A stretch of 64,000 nt of DNA, from positions 434,001-498,000 of the forward strand of contig NZ_FNRF01000003.1 in assembly GCF_900107775.1 (NCBI RefSeq), read 5' to 3'. How positions within the stretch are numbered: the first letter of the stretch is position 1; every line of letters begins with the position of its first letter. Source of the DNA: Xylanibacter ruminicola. Lineage in GTDB: Bacteria > Bacteroidota > Bacteroidia > Bacteroidales > Bacteroidaceae. The notes beneath the pieces were generated by a model that saw only the letters and a program-made list of their open reading frames with translations, was not told where the DNA came from and made no database searches. Position numbers and translations under genes: made by a program. This document shows positions 26,956 through 34,841 of this stretch, one piece after another.

Positions 26956-27801
26956 ATGAAACTGATAGCCGATAGTGGCAGTACAAAGACCGATTGGGTT
27001 TGTATTAATGCCGATAACTCTATTCAACCTGTCGAGGCCCATACCGTGGGCTTGAATCCATTCCATATGTCAGACGACGAGTTCCGTCAGGTACTTGTTC
27101 GCGACTTACTTCCCCAGTTGGGTGATGTAGAGATTACTGATGTATATTTTTATGGTAGTGGCGTACGTCCTGAGGTTGAGGAGCGTGTAACAGGTTTGTT
27201 GCGTGAGGCATTCCCTGGGGCTCAAACCATCGAGGCTCATAGCGATATGTTAGGTGCAGCTCGTGCCTTGTGCGGTCGTACTTCGGGTATAGCCTGCATT
27301 CTTGGGACAGGTGCTAACTCGTGTGTTTACGATGGTTGTAAGATTATTCATAACACCCCTGCTTTGGGCTATATTATTGGCGATGAGGGTAGTGGCGCTG
27401 TGTTAGGTAAGCATTTGATTCACGACATCTATACAGGCGTTCTATCACAGCGTGTGCGTAATATGTTTGAACAGGAAACAAAACTTAAATTGTCGGATAT
27501 TATTGATAAGGTTTACCGTCAGCCGCAGCCTAATCGTTTCCTGGCTTCGTTCTCAGAGTTTATTCATCGCCATCTCGATGATGATGGTATCCGTGAGATG
27601 GTTTACAGTGCTTTTAGCGATTTTGTAAACCTGCATCTGTCGCGTTACGGCCGTCCTGAGCTGCCCGTATCGTTTGTAGGTAGTATAGCATGGTACTATC
27701 AGATACAATTAAGCCTAGTGCTGCAAACACTAGGCTATCATGTGGGTACTATATTAAAGAGTCCCTTAGAAGGTTTGATAACCTATCACCAGGACTCTTA
27801 G
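26956..27801 (+). CDS. BadF/BadG/BcrA/BcrD-type ATPase, likely N-acetylglucosamine-kinase-like
   Basis: This 281-residue protein belongs to the ASKHA sugar-kinase fold. The phosphate-1 loop is DSGSTKTDWV (6-15), the middle has CILGTGANSCVYDG (about 114-127), and the adenosine region has YIIGDEGSGAVLGK. Close relatives in Bacteroidota are annotated as GlcNAc kinases, which phosphorylate amino sugars recovered from cell wall or glycans. The substrate is inferred only. It is monocistronic and its stop lies three bases from the end of the convergent membrane-protein gene. A 9-base perfect hairpin (27712-27736) lies inside the coding 3' end. Confidence 0.8.
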   Translation: MKLIADSGSTKTDWVCINADNSIQPVEAHTVGLNPFHMSDDEFRQVLVRDLLPQLGDVEITDVYFYGSGVRPEVEERVTGLLREAFPGAQTIEAHSDMLGAARALCGRTSGIACILGTGANSCVYDGCKIIHNTPALGYIIGDEGSGAVLGKHLIHDIYTGVLSQRVRNMFEQETKLKLSDIIDKVYRQPQPNRFLASFSEFIHRHLDDDGIREMVYSAFSDFVNLHLSRYGRPELPVSFVGSIAWYYQIQLSLVLQTLGYHVGTILKSPLEGLITYHQDS

Positions 27802-27804
27802 TCA

Positions 27805-28779
27805 TTAGTTCATGTTCAGGCGCTCAACCTCGAAGTCGGCTGCTGAGAACCACTTTGAGTTGTAGGCTTTTCCAGTGAAGCTCTTATCGGTTGTCACACC
27901 GAATACCAGTGTATCATCGTCCTTCACCTCGATGGTAACTACTACCTTACTCCAGCCAAAGCCCTCGCCGTTGTTGGCTTCCTTGATGTCTGAACCCTCA
28001 GGAGCATTCTCCCACAGTTCACCACCGCTGTTGCCATAGTGAGGAACCTCAACCAGTTTCAGGCCGCTCTTCTTGCTGGTTGTAGTAGCAAAGATGTAAC
28101 AGCCGTTACCCTCGGCACGTGCGCTACAGATCACGCGGTATGTACCTGGTTCAACAGGCATGCGCTTCTCTGCGTGGTAAACCTGCTGTCCTGCAGGGTT
28201 CCAAGCGTCCAGATATGCATGCTCGGTATCGCCTGTGTAGTACTCGCCCTTGCGTACGTAGTTGTCGTTACAGTGCTCGTGCTTAACCAGTGTCCAACCG
28301 TTCTTAATCAGGTAGTTCTTGCTAAACTCGTCCATCTGTGTGCCCATATAGGTGTTGCGATCCTCGTCCTGAGGTGCCAGGGCCTTCTCTGTAGCATCGA
28401 AAATACTCTTGGTAGTGGGCAGCAATACGCAGAGTGATACCACGAAGATGGCACCTACTGCAATCTGCTCAATACGCTTCATGGGTGCAATGTTGAATGT
28501 AGCTCTGCCGATAGCGTGCAGCAGGGCATAGATAGCAGCCAACAATGTTGTTGCGAGTGTAAATACGTAAGTTGTAAGTACGCCTGGGTTGCTAGCTTCC
28601 ATTGCGTCAAGTCCAAGTTTCTTGAATGTAAATGGCAGTTCCATTCCCTCTGGAGCCATTCTTACACCGATAATGTCCATGGCCAGCATAATCATGGGTA
28701 CTACAGCAAAGATGCCGACTGTAACCAGAATTCCAGCCACTACTTTTGTACAAATGCTAATAATTTCTTTCTTATCCAT
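27805..28779 (-). CDS. Membrane protein with C-terminal beta-sandwich-like domain, unknown function
   Basis: This 324-residue protein has about three hydrophobic helices in the first 130 residues (VVAGILVTVGIFAVVPMIML, VFTLATTLLAAIYALLHAI, AVGAIFVVSLCVLLPTT). The C-terminal half (about 190-324) is rich in aromatic and Gly residues (VEPGTYRVICSARAEGNGC, FEVERLNMN). It looks like a galactose-binding-type jelly roll, exposed outside the membrane. No catalytic motif is seen. The ATG at 28779 is preferred because an upstream TTG at 28809 lies inside the promoter; an intermediate ATG at 28794 is also possible. Function is unknown. Confidence 0.65.
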   Translation of the reverse strand: MDKKEIISICTKVVAGILVTVGIFAVVPMIMLAMDIIGVRMAPEGMELPFTFKKLGLDAMEASNPGVLTTYVFTLATTLLAAIYALLHAIGRATFNIAPMKRIEQIAVGAIFVVSLCVLLPTTKSIFDATEKALAPQDEDRNTYMGTQMDEFSKNYLIKNGWTLVKHEHCNDNYVRKGEYYTGDTEHAYLDAWNPAGQQVYHAEKRMPVEPGTYRVICSARAEGNGCYIFATTTSKKSGLKLVEVPHYGNSGGELWENAPEGSDIKEANNGEGFGWSKVVVTIEVKDDDTLVFGVTTDKSFTGKAYNSKWFSAADFEVERLNMN

Positions 28780-28806
28780 ATAGTTGTATAACATGTTTTC
28801 AACCTG

Positions 28807-28814
28807 CAAAATTA
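28807..28814 (-). promoter_or_regulatory. -7 promoter box of the 28779 membrane-protein gene
   Basis: The minus strand reads TAATTTTG. Its position rules out the TTG at 28809 as a start. Confidence 0.6.
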
Positions 28815-28896
28815 CATATTTTATTACTAATTTTCTGTATGTAATCTGACTATTTTAGAATATTTAACTGAACGCGCGCCCGTAATATATAAAAAG

Positions 28897-28920
28897 AATC
28901 CCGCTATATGGCGGGACTCT
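28897..28920 (-). terminator. Terminator of the GH51 gene
   Basis: The hairpin GAATCCCGC / GCGGGACTC surrounds a short AT loop. On the minus strand it is followed by a T-rich run from the A tract at 28891-28895. It lies 24 bases after the GH51 stop. Confidence 0.7.
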
Positions 28921-28943
28921 TGATGGTGTTGCGATATACTTGA

Positions 28944-30953
28944 TTACTTTTTAATCTTATAAATGCGGAAGCTCTTAGCTGGCAGATTATCGTTGATAGC
29001 CGCAGCCTGCTTGCCGGCCTCTACCTGACATGTGCCAGGCTGAGGGATAATCTTCTCTGGCTGATCCAGGGTGTTCTCGTCGTCCATACCATCGTGACAG
29101 AGTGTGATGGTGTTGGCTGTACGTGCGCCCTTGATGCCCTGCAGCTGAATGCTAACGGGCTGTGCCTGATCGCCAGTGTTAACCACCTTCACAATCACCT
29201 CGCCTGTGGCGGCATCCCATACGCTCGATGCAAACAGTCCGTCCTGACCAGGCTGACCTGCTACAGGCTTCTTGTCCATCGTCAGCTTCAGTACGTTGGT
29301 ACCCTTGTTCATGGCATAGAGCTGCTGAACATAGTAGCTAACCGACTTGAACATGCGCAGGTTGTCGTACCAGATAGCATCTGGGCGCCACTGCCAACCC
29401 TCAACATGTGCAAAGAGTGGGGCATAGGTAGCCATGTGAACGATGTCGGCATTACGCTCGATACCAGTCATGTGGGCAGCCTCTAACAGTGATGTATAGT
29501 AGTGGTTCCACTTGTGCTTGTTGCTGCCATGACAGGCATACTCGCCGGCAAACACCTTTGGACCCTTGCGGTCGTATGAGTCGTAACGCAGTCCGTGGCT
29601 CAGGAACCACTCCTCGTTGCGATAGTAGTGCTCGTCGTACAGATCTACCTTCAGCTCCTTCATACGAGGCTGCAGCAGGTCGAAATCCCAACCCTCTGAG
29701 TTAGGACCGGTAGTACCGATGAGCTTGATGTTAGGATACTTCTTACGGATGGCATCGCTGAACTTCTTCAGGCGTGCTGTGAACACAGGACCAAAGCCGC
29801 CATGTGCCTCGTCGTAGTCCCACTGCTCGTTACCTACACCCAGATACTTCAGGTTGAATGGCTCAGGATGGCCCATCTCTGCGCGTACCTTACCCCATTT
29901 GCTGTCGGCAGGACCATTGGCAAACTCAATCAGGTCGAGTGCGTCCTGAATATATGGCTCCAGATCCTCGAGTGCTACGTGTACACCAGGCTTGGTAGGA
30001 TCAGGGTTCTGGAACTGACAAGAAAGTCCGCATGAGATGACTGGCAGTGCCTCTGAACCGAAGTCCTCGCACAGCTGGAAGAACTCAAAGAATCCCAGTC
30101 CGTAGCTCTGATAGTAATCTGGGAAGTAACGGTTGGTGAATGTATAGTGCCAGCGGTTCTCGTTCAGTGGTCGGTTCTCAACGGGACCAACTGTGTTCTT
30201 CCACTGGTAGCGTGTAGCCAGATCGGTACCCTCAACGATACAGCCTCCAGGGAAACGGAATACGCCAGGGTGCATATCAAACAGGGCCTGTGCCAGATCC
30301 TTACGCATGCCGTTTTCGCGTCCCTTCCAAGTGTCGGTTGGGAACAGGCTTACATGCTCCACATCGGTAGTTACCTTACTATCCGCCCATACGCGCAGGT
30401 GCGCCTTAGCAAAGGTAGTCTTTGGCTTCAGTGTGGCTGTGTACTTTTTCCACTCGCTGCCGCTAACCTCTACGCCAGCGTTGCATAGCTTCTGGTCTTC
30501 GCCCATTGTAGCGTTGTCAACCAGGTCGATCCACAGCTTGGCCTTTCCACCATCAGGTACACGGGCCCAAACCGAGAAACGATACTCCTGACCGCCCTTG
30601 ACACCCATGCCGAAGAACCCGCGATTCTCAATCATCGAGTGCTTGTCGCCATGTCCTGTAGGCGCCATGCGTACGTAGTGAGGGTTTCGCTCAAATGGAC
30701 CGTCATCCTTGATGGTTACGTTGCCCGATACATCCCATCCGGCAAAGTGATTGGGGTACTCGAACGAGCGGTTCATTACAAGCTCGGCATACAGTCCGCC
30801 ATCAGCCGCATAGTTGATATCCTCGAAAAAGATACCGTACATAGTGGGCTGTACGGGTGCCCCTAGTTTCTTGGTGTTCACGTCGAGAACGTGAGTCTGC
30901 GCTCCAGCACTCATACTGGCTGCAAGCAGCAGGATTGTTGATAAATATTTCAT
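28944..30953 (-). CDS. Secreted alpha-L-arabinofuranosidase, glycoside hydrolase family 51
   Basis: This 669-residue enzyme has a signal peptide (MKYLSTILLLAASMSAGAQT) and so acts in the periplasm or outside, releasing terminal arabinofuranose from arabinan or arabinoxylan. The family opening PTMYGIFFEDINYAADGGLY is present. An inserted carbohydrate-binding-like beta-domain (about 75-180, from WDVSGNVTIKDDGPF) interrupts the N-terminal part. Catalytic residues are Glu376 (acid/base, GVGNEQW) and Glu471 (nucleophile, VFAGEYACH). It is transcribed away from a kinase - sugar porter - response regulator operon, which suggests a shared role in pentose use. It has its own promoter at 30985 and terminator at 28897. 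Confidence 0.92.
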   Translation of the reverse strand: MKYLSTILLLAASMSAGAQTHVLDVNTKKLGAPVQPTMYGIFFEDINYAADGGLYAELVMNRSFEYPNHFAGWDVSGNVTIKDDGPFERNPHYVRMAPTGHGDKHSMIENRGFFGMGVKGGQEYRFSVWARVPDGGKAKLWIDLVDNATMGEDQKLCNAGVEVSGSEWKKYTATLKPKTTFAKAHLRVWADSKVTTDVEHVSLFPTDTWKGRENGMRKDLAQALFDMHPGVFRFPGGCIVEGTDLATRYQWKNTVGPVENRPLNENRWHYTFTNRYFPDYYQSYGLGFFEFFQLCEDFGSEALPVISCGLSCQFQNPDPTKPGVHVALEDLEPYIQDALDLIEFANGPADSKWGKVRAEMGHPEPFNLKYLGVGNEQWDYDEAHGGFGPVFTARLKKFSDAIRKKYPNIKLIGTTGPNSEGWDFDLLQPRMKELKVDLYDEHYYRNEEWFLSHGLRYDSYDRKGPKVFAGEYACHGSNKHKWNHYYTSLLEAAHMTGIERNADIVHMATYAPLFAHVEGWQWRPDAIWYDNLRMFKSVSYYVQQLYAMNKGTNVLKLTMDKKPVAGQPGQDGLFASSVWDAATGEVIVKVVNTGDQAQPVSIQLQGIKGARTANTITLCHDGMDDENTLDQPEKIIPQPGTCQVEAGKQAAAINDNLPAKSFRIYKIKK

Positions 30954-30984
30954 ATCTCGTTTTGTAATTAGTTGTCAGCGGGCA

Positions 30985-30992
30985 CAAAAATA
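30985..30992 (-). promoter_or_regulatory. -7 promoter box of the GH51 gene
   Basis: The minus strand reads TATTTTTG, 32 bases before the start codon at 30953. Confidence 0.55.
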
Positions 30993-31052
30993 CATAAAAA
31001 TTCTGATATTAGTGTAGTTTATACGAAAAATAACATTTTAAGCCCGAAAAAG

Positions 31053-31084
31053 TTTGGCGATTTCGCAGAAAAACGTTACTTTTG
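31053..31084 (+). promoter_or_regulatory. Complete promoter of the kinase - porter - regulator operon
   Basis: -33 box TTTG (31053-31056), 20-base spacer, -7 box TACTTTTG (31077-31084). It is one of the clearest Bacteroidota promoters in the window and fixes the kinase start downstream at 31115. Confidence 0.8.
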
Positions 31085-31114
31085 CGGAGGATTTTCCAAA
31101 TAAACCTATTTAGA

Positions 31115-32950
31115 ATGACTTTGAACCATTGGACAAAATATATATTCTGTGCTGCTACACTGTTGGTTACGTTGCCTGCGGTGTCTCAGACAGACTTCTG
31201 TAGCGACACGGCTAAGCATAGCAAGCTGCGTGATGCGATGTGGGCCGCATGCTCTCAGGACGACTCTCATAAGGTGTATGCTGCTTGCTGGGCTTATCAG
31301 GCTCATTGTATTGAATGTAAGGATAATACCGGCTATTACGACTCGTGGGTGTGCGGTGTGATGTACAATCTCGACCGCATGAATATTCACGATGCCTACC
31401 ATATTGCCAACACCATGAAGGACGACTTGGTACGTCGACGTGATGTGGCTAAGGACGAGCAGTTTCTGGCGCCCAAGATGTTAGGTCATGTGTATAATGC
31501 CTGCGGTAATATTCCCGGTGCCTTGAAAGAGTTTGAGAAGGCTATCGATCTGATTAAAGGTACCAAGTACGAGAAGGATGGACTGAGCTTCCTGTACTTA
31601 GGTATGGCGCACATACAGCTTAATAACAATAGCGAAGAAACGCTGAAGTGGCTTGATAAGGACTTAGAGGAATTGGCACGCAATAAGGATCAGAAGGATT
31701 ACTGGCGTGGACTGGCCGATGCCTATGCTATGAAGGCCATCGTGATGTTTAAAAAGCGTAGGTACGCCGATTTCCATAAGTATATCACTCTGTCTGAGCA
31801 GGCGGATGCCAAGAACGCCAACCCTCAGGGCGACATTTTCCTGCCCTATGCCCGTATCTATCAAACGCTGCTCAACGGCAATACCCAGGCAGCTTTAGCC
31901 CAGGTTGAGACCCTGCTCAATTTGAAAGAACGCTATCTGGTTAGTTGCGATATCTACACCTATTTAGGCGAAACGGATAAGGCGTTCCAGATGCAGCGCG
32001 ACCTGATGCATACACGCGACTCTATCACAGGTGTGATTATAGCCGAGAACATCCAGAATCAGGAAGAGGAGATGTATCTGCTGAACCAGAAGCAGAAGGC
32101 TGCCCGTATGATGAATATCGTATTGGTGATAGCCATGGTGCTGGCCTTGATGCTGATAGTTGGTCTGGCCATGTCGATCTATGGACGCCGCCGCTTCCAG
32201 GAGATGCTGCTCACCAAGAACAAGGAGCTGAAGCGTGCCTATAAGCAGGTGGCTGCAGCCGATGAGATGAAAACAGAGTTTATCCGTAGTGTGAGTCACG
32301 AGATACGTACGCCGCTCAATATCATCAATGGCTTTACCCAGGTGCTGATGGAACCCAATGCTGAGTTTGAGCCCGAGGAGCGTCAGAGTCTGGCCGACAC
32401 CATCGGTAAGAACACCCGTCAGATTACATCGTTGGTTAACAAGATGCTGGCTTTGGCTAATGAGCATACCAAGGACCTGCTGAAGGATGTAGAGGAAACT
32501 GATGCCCTTGATATCTGCCACAAGGCCCTGAGTGCCATGCCGCCAGTTAATCCCGACCGTGTGAGCCTGGAACTGGTAGATCAGGCCGAAGGTCATAGCA
32601 AGACGCTCACCACCAACAGCGACAGCTTGCTGCAGATGTTGGGCAACATCCTTGAGAACTCGGCTAAGTTTACCGACGACGGCTATATCCGTCTTATACT
32701 CAGCAAAGATAAGAACTACTTCCACTTCACTATCGAGGATACCGGTTGTGGTATTCCGTCTGATAAGATTGGTACCATCTTCAACCGCTTTACCAAGGTA
32801 GATGAATTCAAGGAAGGATTAGGACTGGGACTGGCCTACTGCCACGAAACCGTGGCCAAGTTAGGTGGCACGCTTGTGCTCGATCAGACCTCTGCGGCTG
32901 GAACCACCTTTACACTCAGTTTGCCAATTAAACTTAAAACAAATAATTAG
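31115..32950 (+). CDS. Membrane sensor histidine kinase with periplasmic TPR-like sensor
   Basis: This 611-residue protein has a signal peptide (MTLNHWTKYIFCAATLLVTL), a periplasmic helical repeat region of about 310 residues (GNIPGALKEFEKAIDLIKG) and a transmembrane helix (MNIVLVIAMVLALMLIVGLA). The cytoplasmic kinase follows: phospho-acceptor His395 in VSHEIRTPLN, N-box NILENSAKFT, DTGCGIP and GLGLGLAYCHE. It senses an unknown periplasmic cue and autophosphorylates. Its stop is two bases from a sugar porter start, and a receiver protein follows that. The three form one operon opposite a secreted arabinofuranosidase, so a pentose-related signal is a reasonable inference. Confidence 0.9.
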   Translation: MTLNHWTKYIFCAATLLVTLPAVSQTDFCSDTAKHSKLRDAMWAACSQDDSHKVYAACWAYQAHCIECKDNTGYYDSWVCGVMYNLDRMNIHDAYHIANTMKDDLVRRRDVAKDEQFLAPKMLGHVYNACGNIPGALKEFEKAIDLIKGTKYEKDGLSFLYLGMAHIQLNNNSEETLKWLDKDLEELARNKDQKDYWRGLADAYAMKAIVMFKKRRYADFHKYITLSEQADAKNANPQGDIFLPYARIYQTLLNGNTQAALAQVETLLNLKERYLVSCDIYTYLGETDKAFQMQRDLMHTRDSITGVIIAENIQNQEEEMYLLNQKQKAARMMNIVLVIAMVLALMLIVGLAMSIYGRRRFQEMLLTKNKELKRAYKQVAAADEMKTEFIRSVSHEIRTPLNIINGFTQVLMEPNAEFEPEERQSLADTIGKNTRQITSLVNKMLALANEHTKDLLKDVEETDALDICHKALSAMPPVNPDRVSLELVDQAEGHSKTLTTNSDSLLQMLGNILENSAKFTDDGYIRLILSKDKNYFHFTIEDTGCGIPSDKIGTIFNRFTKVDEFKEGLGLGLAYCHETVAKLGGTLVLDQTSAAGTTFTLSLPIKLKTNN

Positions 32951-32952
32951 TT

Positions 32953-34434
32953 ATGAATCAACAAACAGAACAAGGTAGCAAGGCCTACCTCATTTCAATC
33001 GTGATGGTCGCCGTACTTGGCGGTCTGCTGTTCGGATACGACACTGCTGTTATATCCGGTGCAGAAAAGGGATTACAGGCGTTTTTTAAAACGGCAAGCG
33101 ATTTTGATTACACTGATGGTTGGCATGGCTTTACCTCTGCCTCGGCCCTCATTGGCTGTATCATCGGTTCTGCCATCTCTGGATTCCTGGCCACTAACCT
33201 GGGACGTAAAAAGTCGCTTATCGTTGCCGGCTTGCTGTTCTTTATCTCAGCCCTCGGCTCAATGGACCCCGAGTTCCTGTTCTTCGAGTATGGACAGCCC
33301 ACTTACACACTGGCTCTGATGTTCAACTTCTACCGTGTTATCGGTGGTATCGGTGTAGGTCTGGCTTCGGCCATCTGCCCCATGTACATTGGCGAGGTTG
33401 CCCCTTCAAATATCCGTGGTATGCTTGTAAGCTGGAACCAGTTTGCCATTATCTTCGGTCAGCTGGTAGTTTACTTCGTTAACTTCTTTATCCTGGGCGA
33501 CCACCTTCAGCCACTGGTTGAGGATATCGGTAAGCAGATTGCCGAGATTACGCCTGCTGCACAGTGGACTGTTACTACCGGTTGGCGTTATATGTTTGGT
33601 AGCGAGGCTGTACCTGCAGGCTTGTTTGCCCTGCTCATCTGCTTTGTACCCGAGACTCCACGTTACCTTGTTTCTATTGGCGAGGATAAGAAGGCCGAGG
33701 GTATTCTGGCCAAGATCAACGGTACTGCCAAGGCTCAGCAGATTCTGCAGGATATCAAGGATACCATGGTTGTTAAGACCGAGAAGCTGCTCACTTACGG
33801 TGCGCTCTGCATTTTTGTGGGTATCATGCTCTCAGTATTCCAGCAGGCTGTAGGTATCAATGCTGTGCTTTACTATGCACCACGTATCTTTGGTGATATG
33901 GGAATGGATAACCCCATGATTCTTACTGTATTTATGGGTATTATCAATATTACGTTCACCCTGGTGGCTGTGTTCACCGTCGAGAAGTGGGGACGTAAGC
34001 CTTTGTTGATTAGCGGTTCGTTGGGTATGGCACTTGGTGCCTTCGGTGTGGCACTCACCTTCGGACATGCCGGACTCGAGATGCTTACAGCTGCATCGCT
34101 GTTGGTATATTCGGCTTCGTTCATGTTCTCATGGGGCCCCATCACCTGGGTGCTCATTGCCGAGATCTTCCCCAACACCATTCGTGGTGGTGCTGTAGCT
34201 ATCGCTGTAGCATTCCAGTGGATTTCAAACTTCATCGTCAGCTCATCGTTCGTGCCCATGTTCAACATGCACCTTTCTGAGGGCGACGACTTTGGTCACT
34301 GGTTCACTTACGGACTCTATGGCATTATCTGTGTAGTGGCCGCCCTGTTTGTATGGCGCCTTGTGCCTGAGACCAAGGGTAAGACACTCGAGGATATGAG
34401 TAAGATGTGGAAAGATAAACTCACTAACAAATAA
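32953..34434 (+). CDS. Sugar-proton symporter of the major facilitator superfamily (XylE/AraE-like)
   Basis: This 493-residue inner-membrane protein has twelve predicted helices and sugar-porter signatures: GLLFGYDTAVISG near the N-terminus, GRKKSLIVAG between helices 2 and 3, PMYIGEVAPSNIRG, PETPRYLVS at the end of the first half, and VPETKGKTLE at the C-terminus. It imports a monosaccharide with protons; xylose, arabinose or glucose are all possible. It lies between a histidine kinase and a response regulator in one operon, so uptake and signalling are co-expressed. Confidence 0.92.
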   Translation: MNQQTEQGSKAYLISIVMVAVLGGLLFGYDTAVISGAEKGLQAFFKTASDFDYTDGWHGFTSASALIGCIIGSAISGFLATNLGRKKSLIVAGLLFFISALGSMDPEFLFFEYGQPTYTLALMFNFYRVIGGIGVGLASAICPMYIGEVAPSNIRGMLVSWNQFAIIFGQLVVYFVNFFILGDHLQPLVEDIGKQIAEITPAAQWTVTTGWRYMFGSEAVPAGLFALLICFVPETPRYLVSIGEDKKAEGILAKINGTAKAQQILQDIKDTMVVKTEKLLTYGALCIFVGIMLSVFQQAVGINAVLYYAPRIFGDMGMDNPMILTVFMGIINITFTLVAVFTVEKWGRKPLLISGSLGMALGAFGVALTFGHAGLEMLTAASLLVYSASFMFSWGPITWVLIAEIFPNTIRGGAVAIAVAFQWISNFIVSSSFVPMFNMHLSEGDDFGHWFTYGLYGIICVVAALFVWRLVPETKGKTLEDMSKMWKDKLTNK

Positions 34435-34445
34435 CTTTTTGACAC

Positions 34446-34802
34446 ATGAAAAAGATTTTAGTAGCTGAAGACAATGACAGCAATTACGTACTGATGACGT
34501 ATCTGCTTAAGAAGGATTTTGAGTTTGAGCGTGCCAAGAACGGTCAGATTGCAGTAGAGATGGTTGATGCCAACGCTTACGATCTGGTACTGATGGACAT
34601 TAAGATGCCTATCATGGACGGATTGGAGGCCACTCGCCAGATTAAGGAGAAGCATCCCGATCTGCCTGTTGTAGCCCTTACGGCCAATGCTTTTGATAGC
34701 GACCGTACCGCTGCCGAACAGGCAGGATGCTGTGGATTCCTCTCAAAGCCCGTTAATCGCGATGAGTGCATGACACTGCTTAAGAAAATTCTTGGAGAGT
34801 AA
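34446..34802 (+). CDS. Single-domain response regulator
   Basis: This 118-residue protein is a bare receiver domain with no output domain. The acidic pair is AEDND (7-11), the phospho-acceptor is Asp51 in LVLMDIKMPIMDG, followed by the switch Thr in ALTAN and the Lys in FLSKPVN. It starts 11 bases after the sugar porter stop and is probably phosphorylated by the kinase two genes upstream. Without an effector domain it must act by protein contact or as a phosphate relay. A terminator follows. Confidence 0.92.
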   Translation: MKKILVAEDNDSNYVLMTYLLKKDFEFERAKNGQIAVEMVDANAYDLVLMDIKMPIMDGLEATRQIKEKHPDLPVVALTANAFDSDRTAAEQAGCCGFLSKPVNRDECMTLLKKILGE

Positions 34803-34814
34803 TAGAAAAGAAAA

Positions 34815-34841
34815 TGGCTTGAGTCGGAATGACTCAAGCCA
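34815..34841. terminator. Bidirectional terminator between the response regulator and dnaX
   Basis: TGGCTTGAGTC (34815-34825) pairs perfectly with GACTCAAGCCA (34831-34841), 11 bases around a 5-base loop. The dnaX stop codon (34834-34836) lies inside the right arm. Confidence 0.85.

Noticed and set aside
27712-27736. Terminator inside the BadF-type kinase gene
   Set aside because: The 9-base stem is perfect, but it lies in coding sequence about 65 bases before the stop and lacks a T tail. It is noted as a hairpin only.
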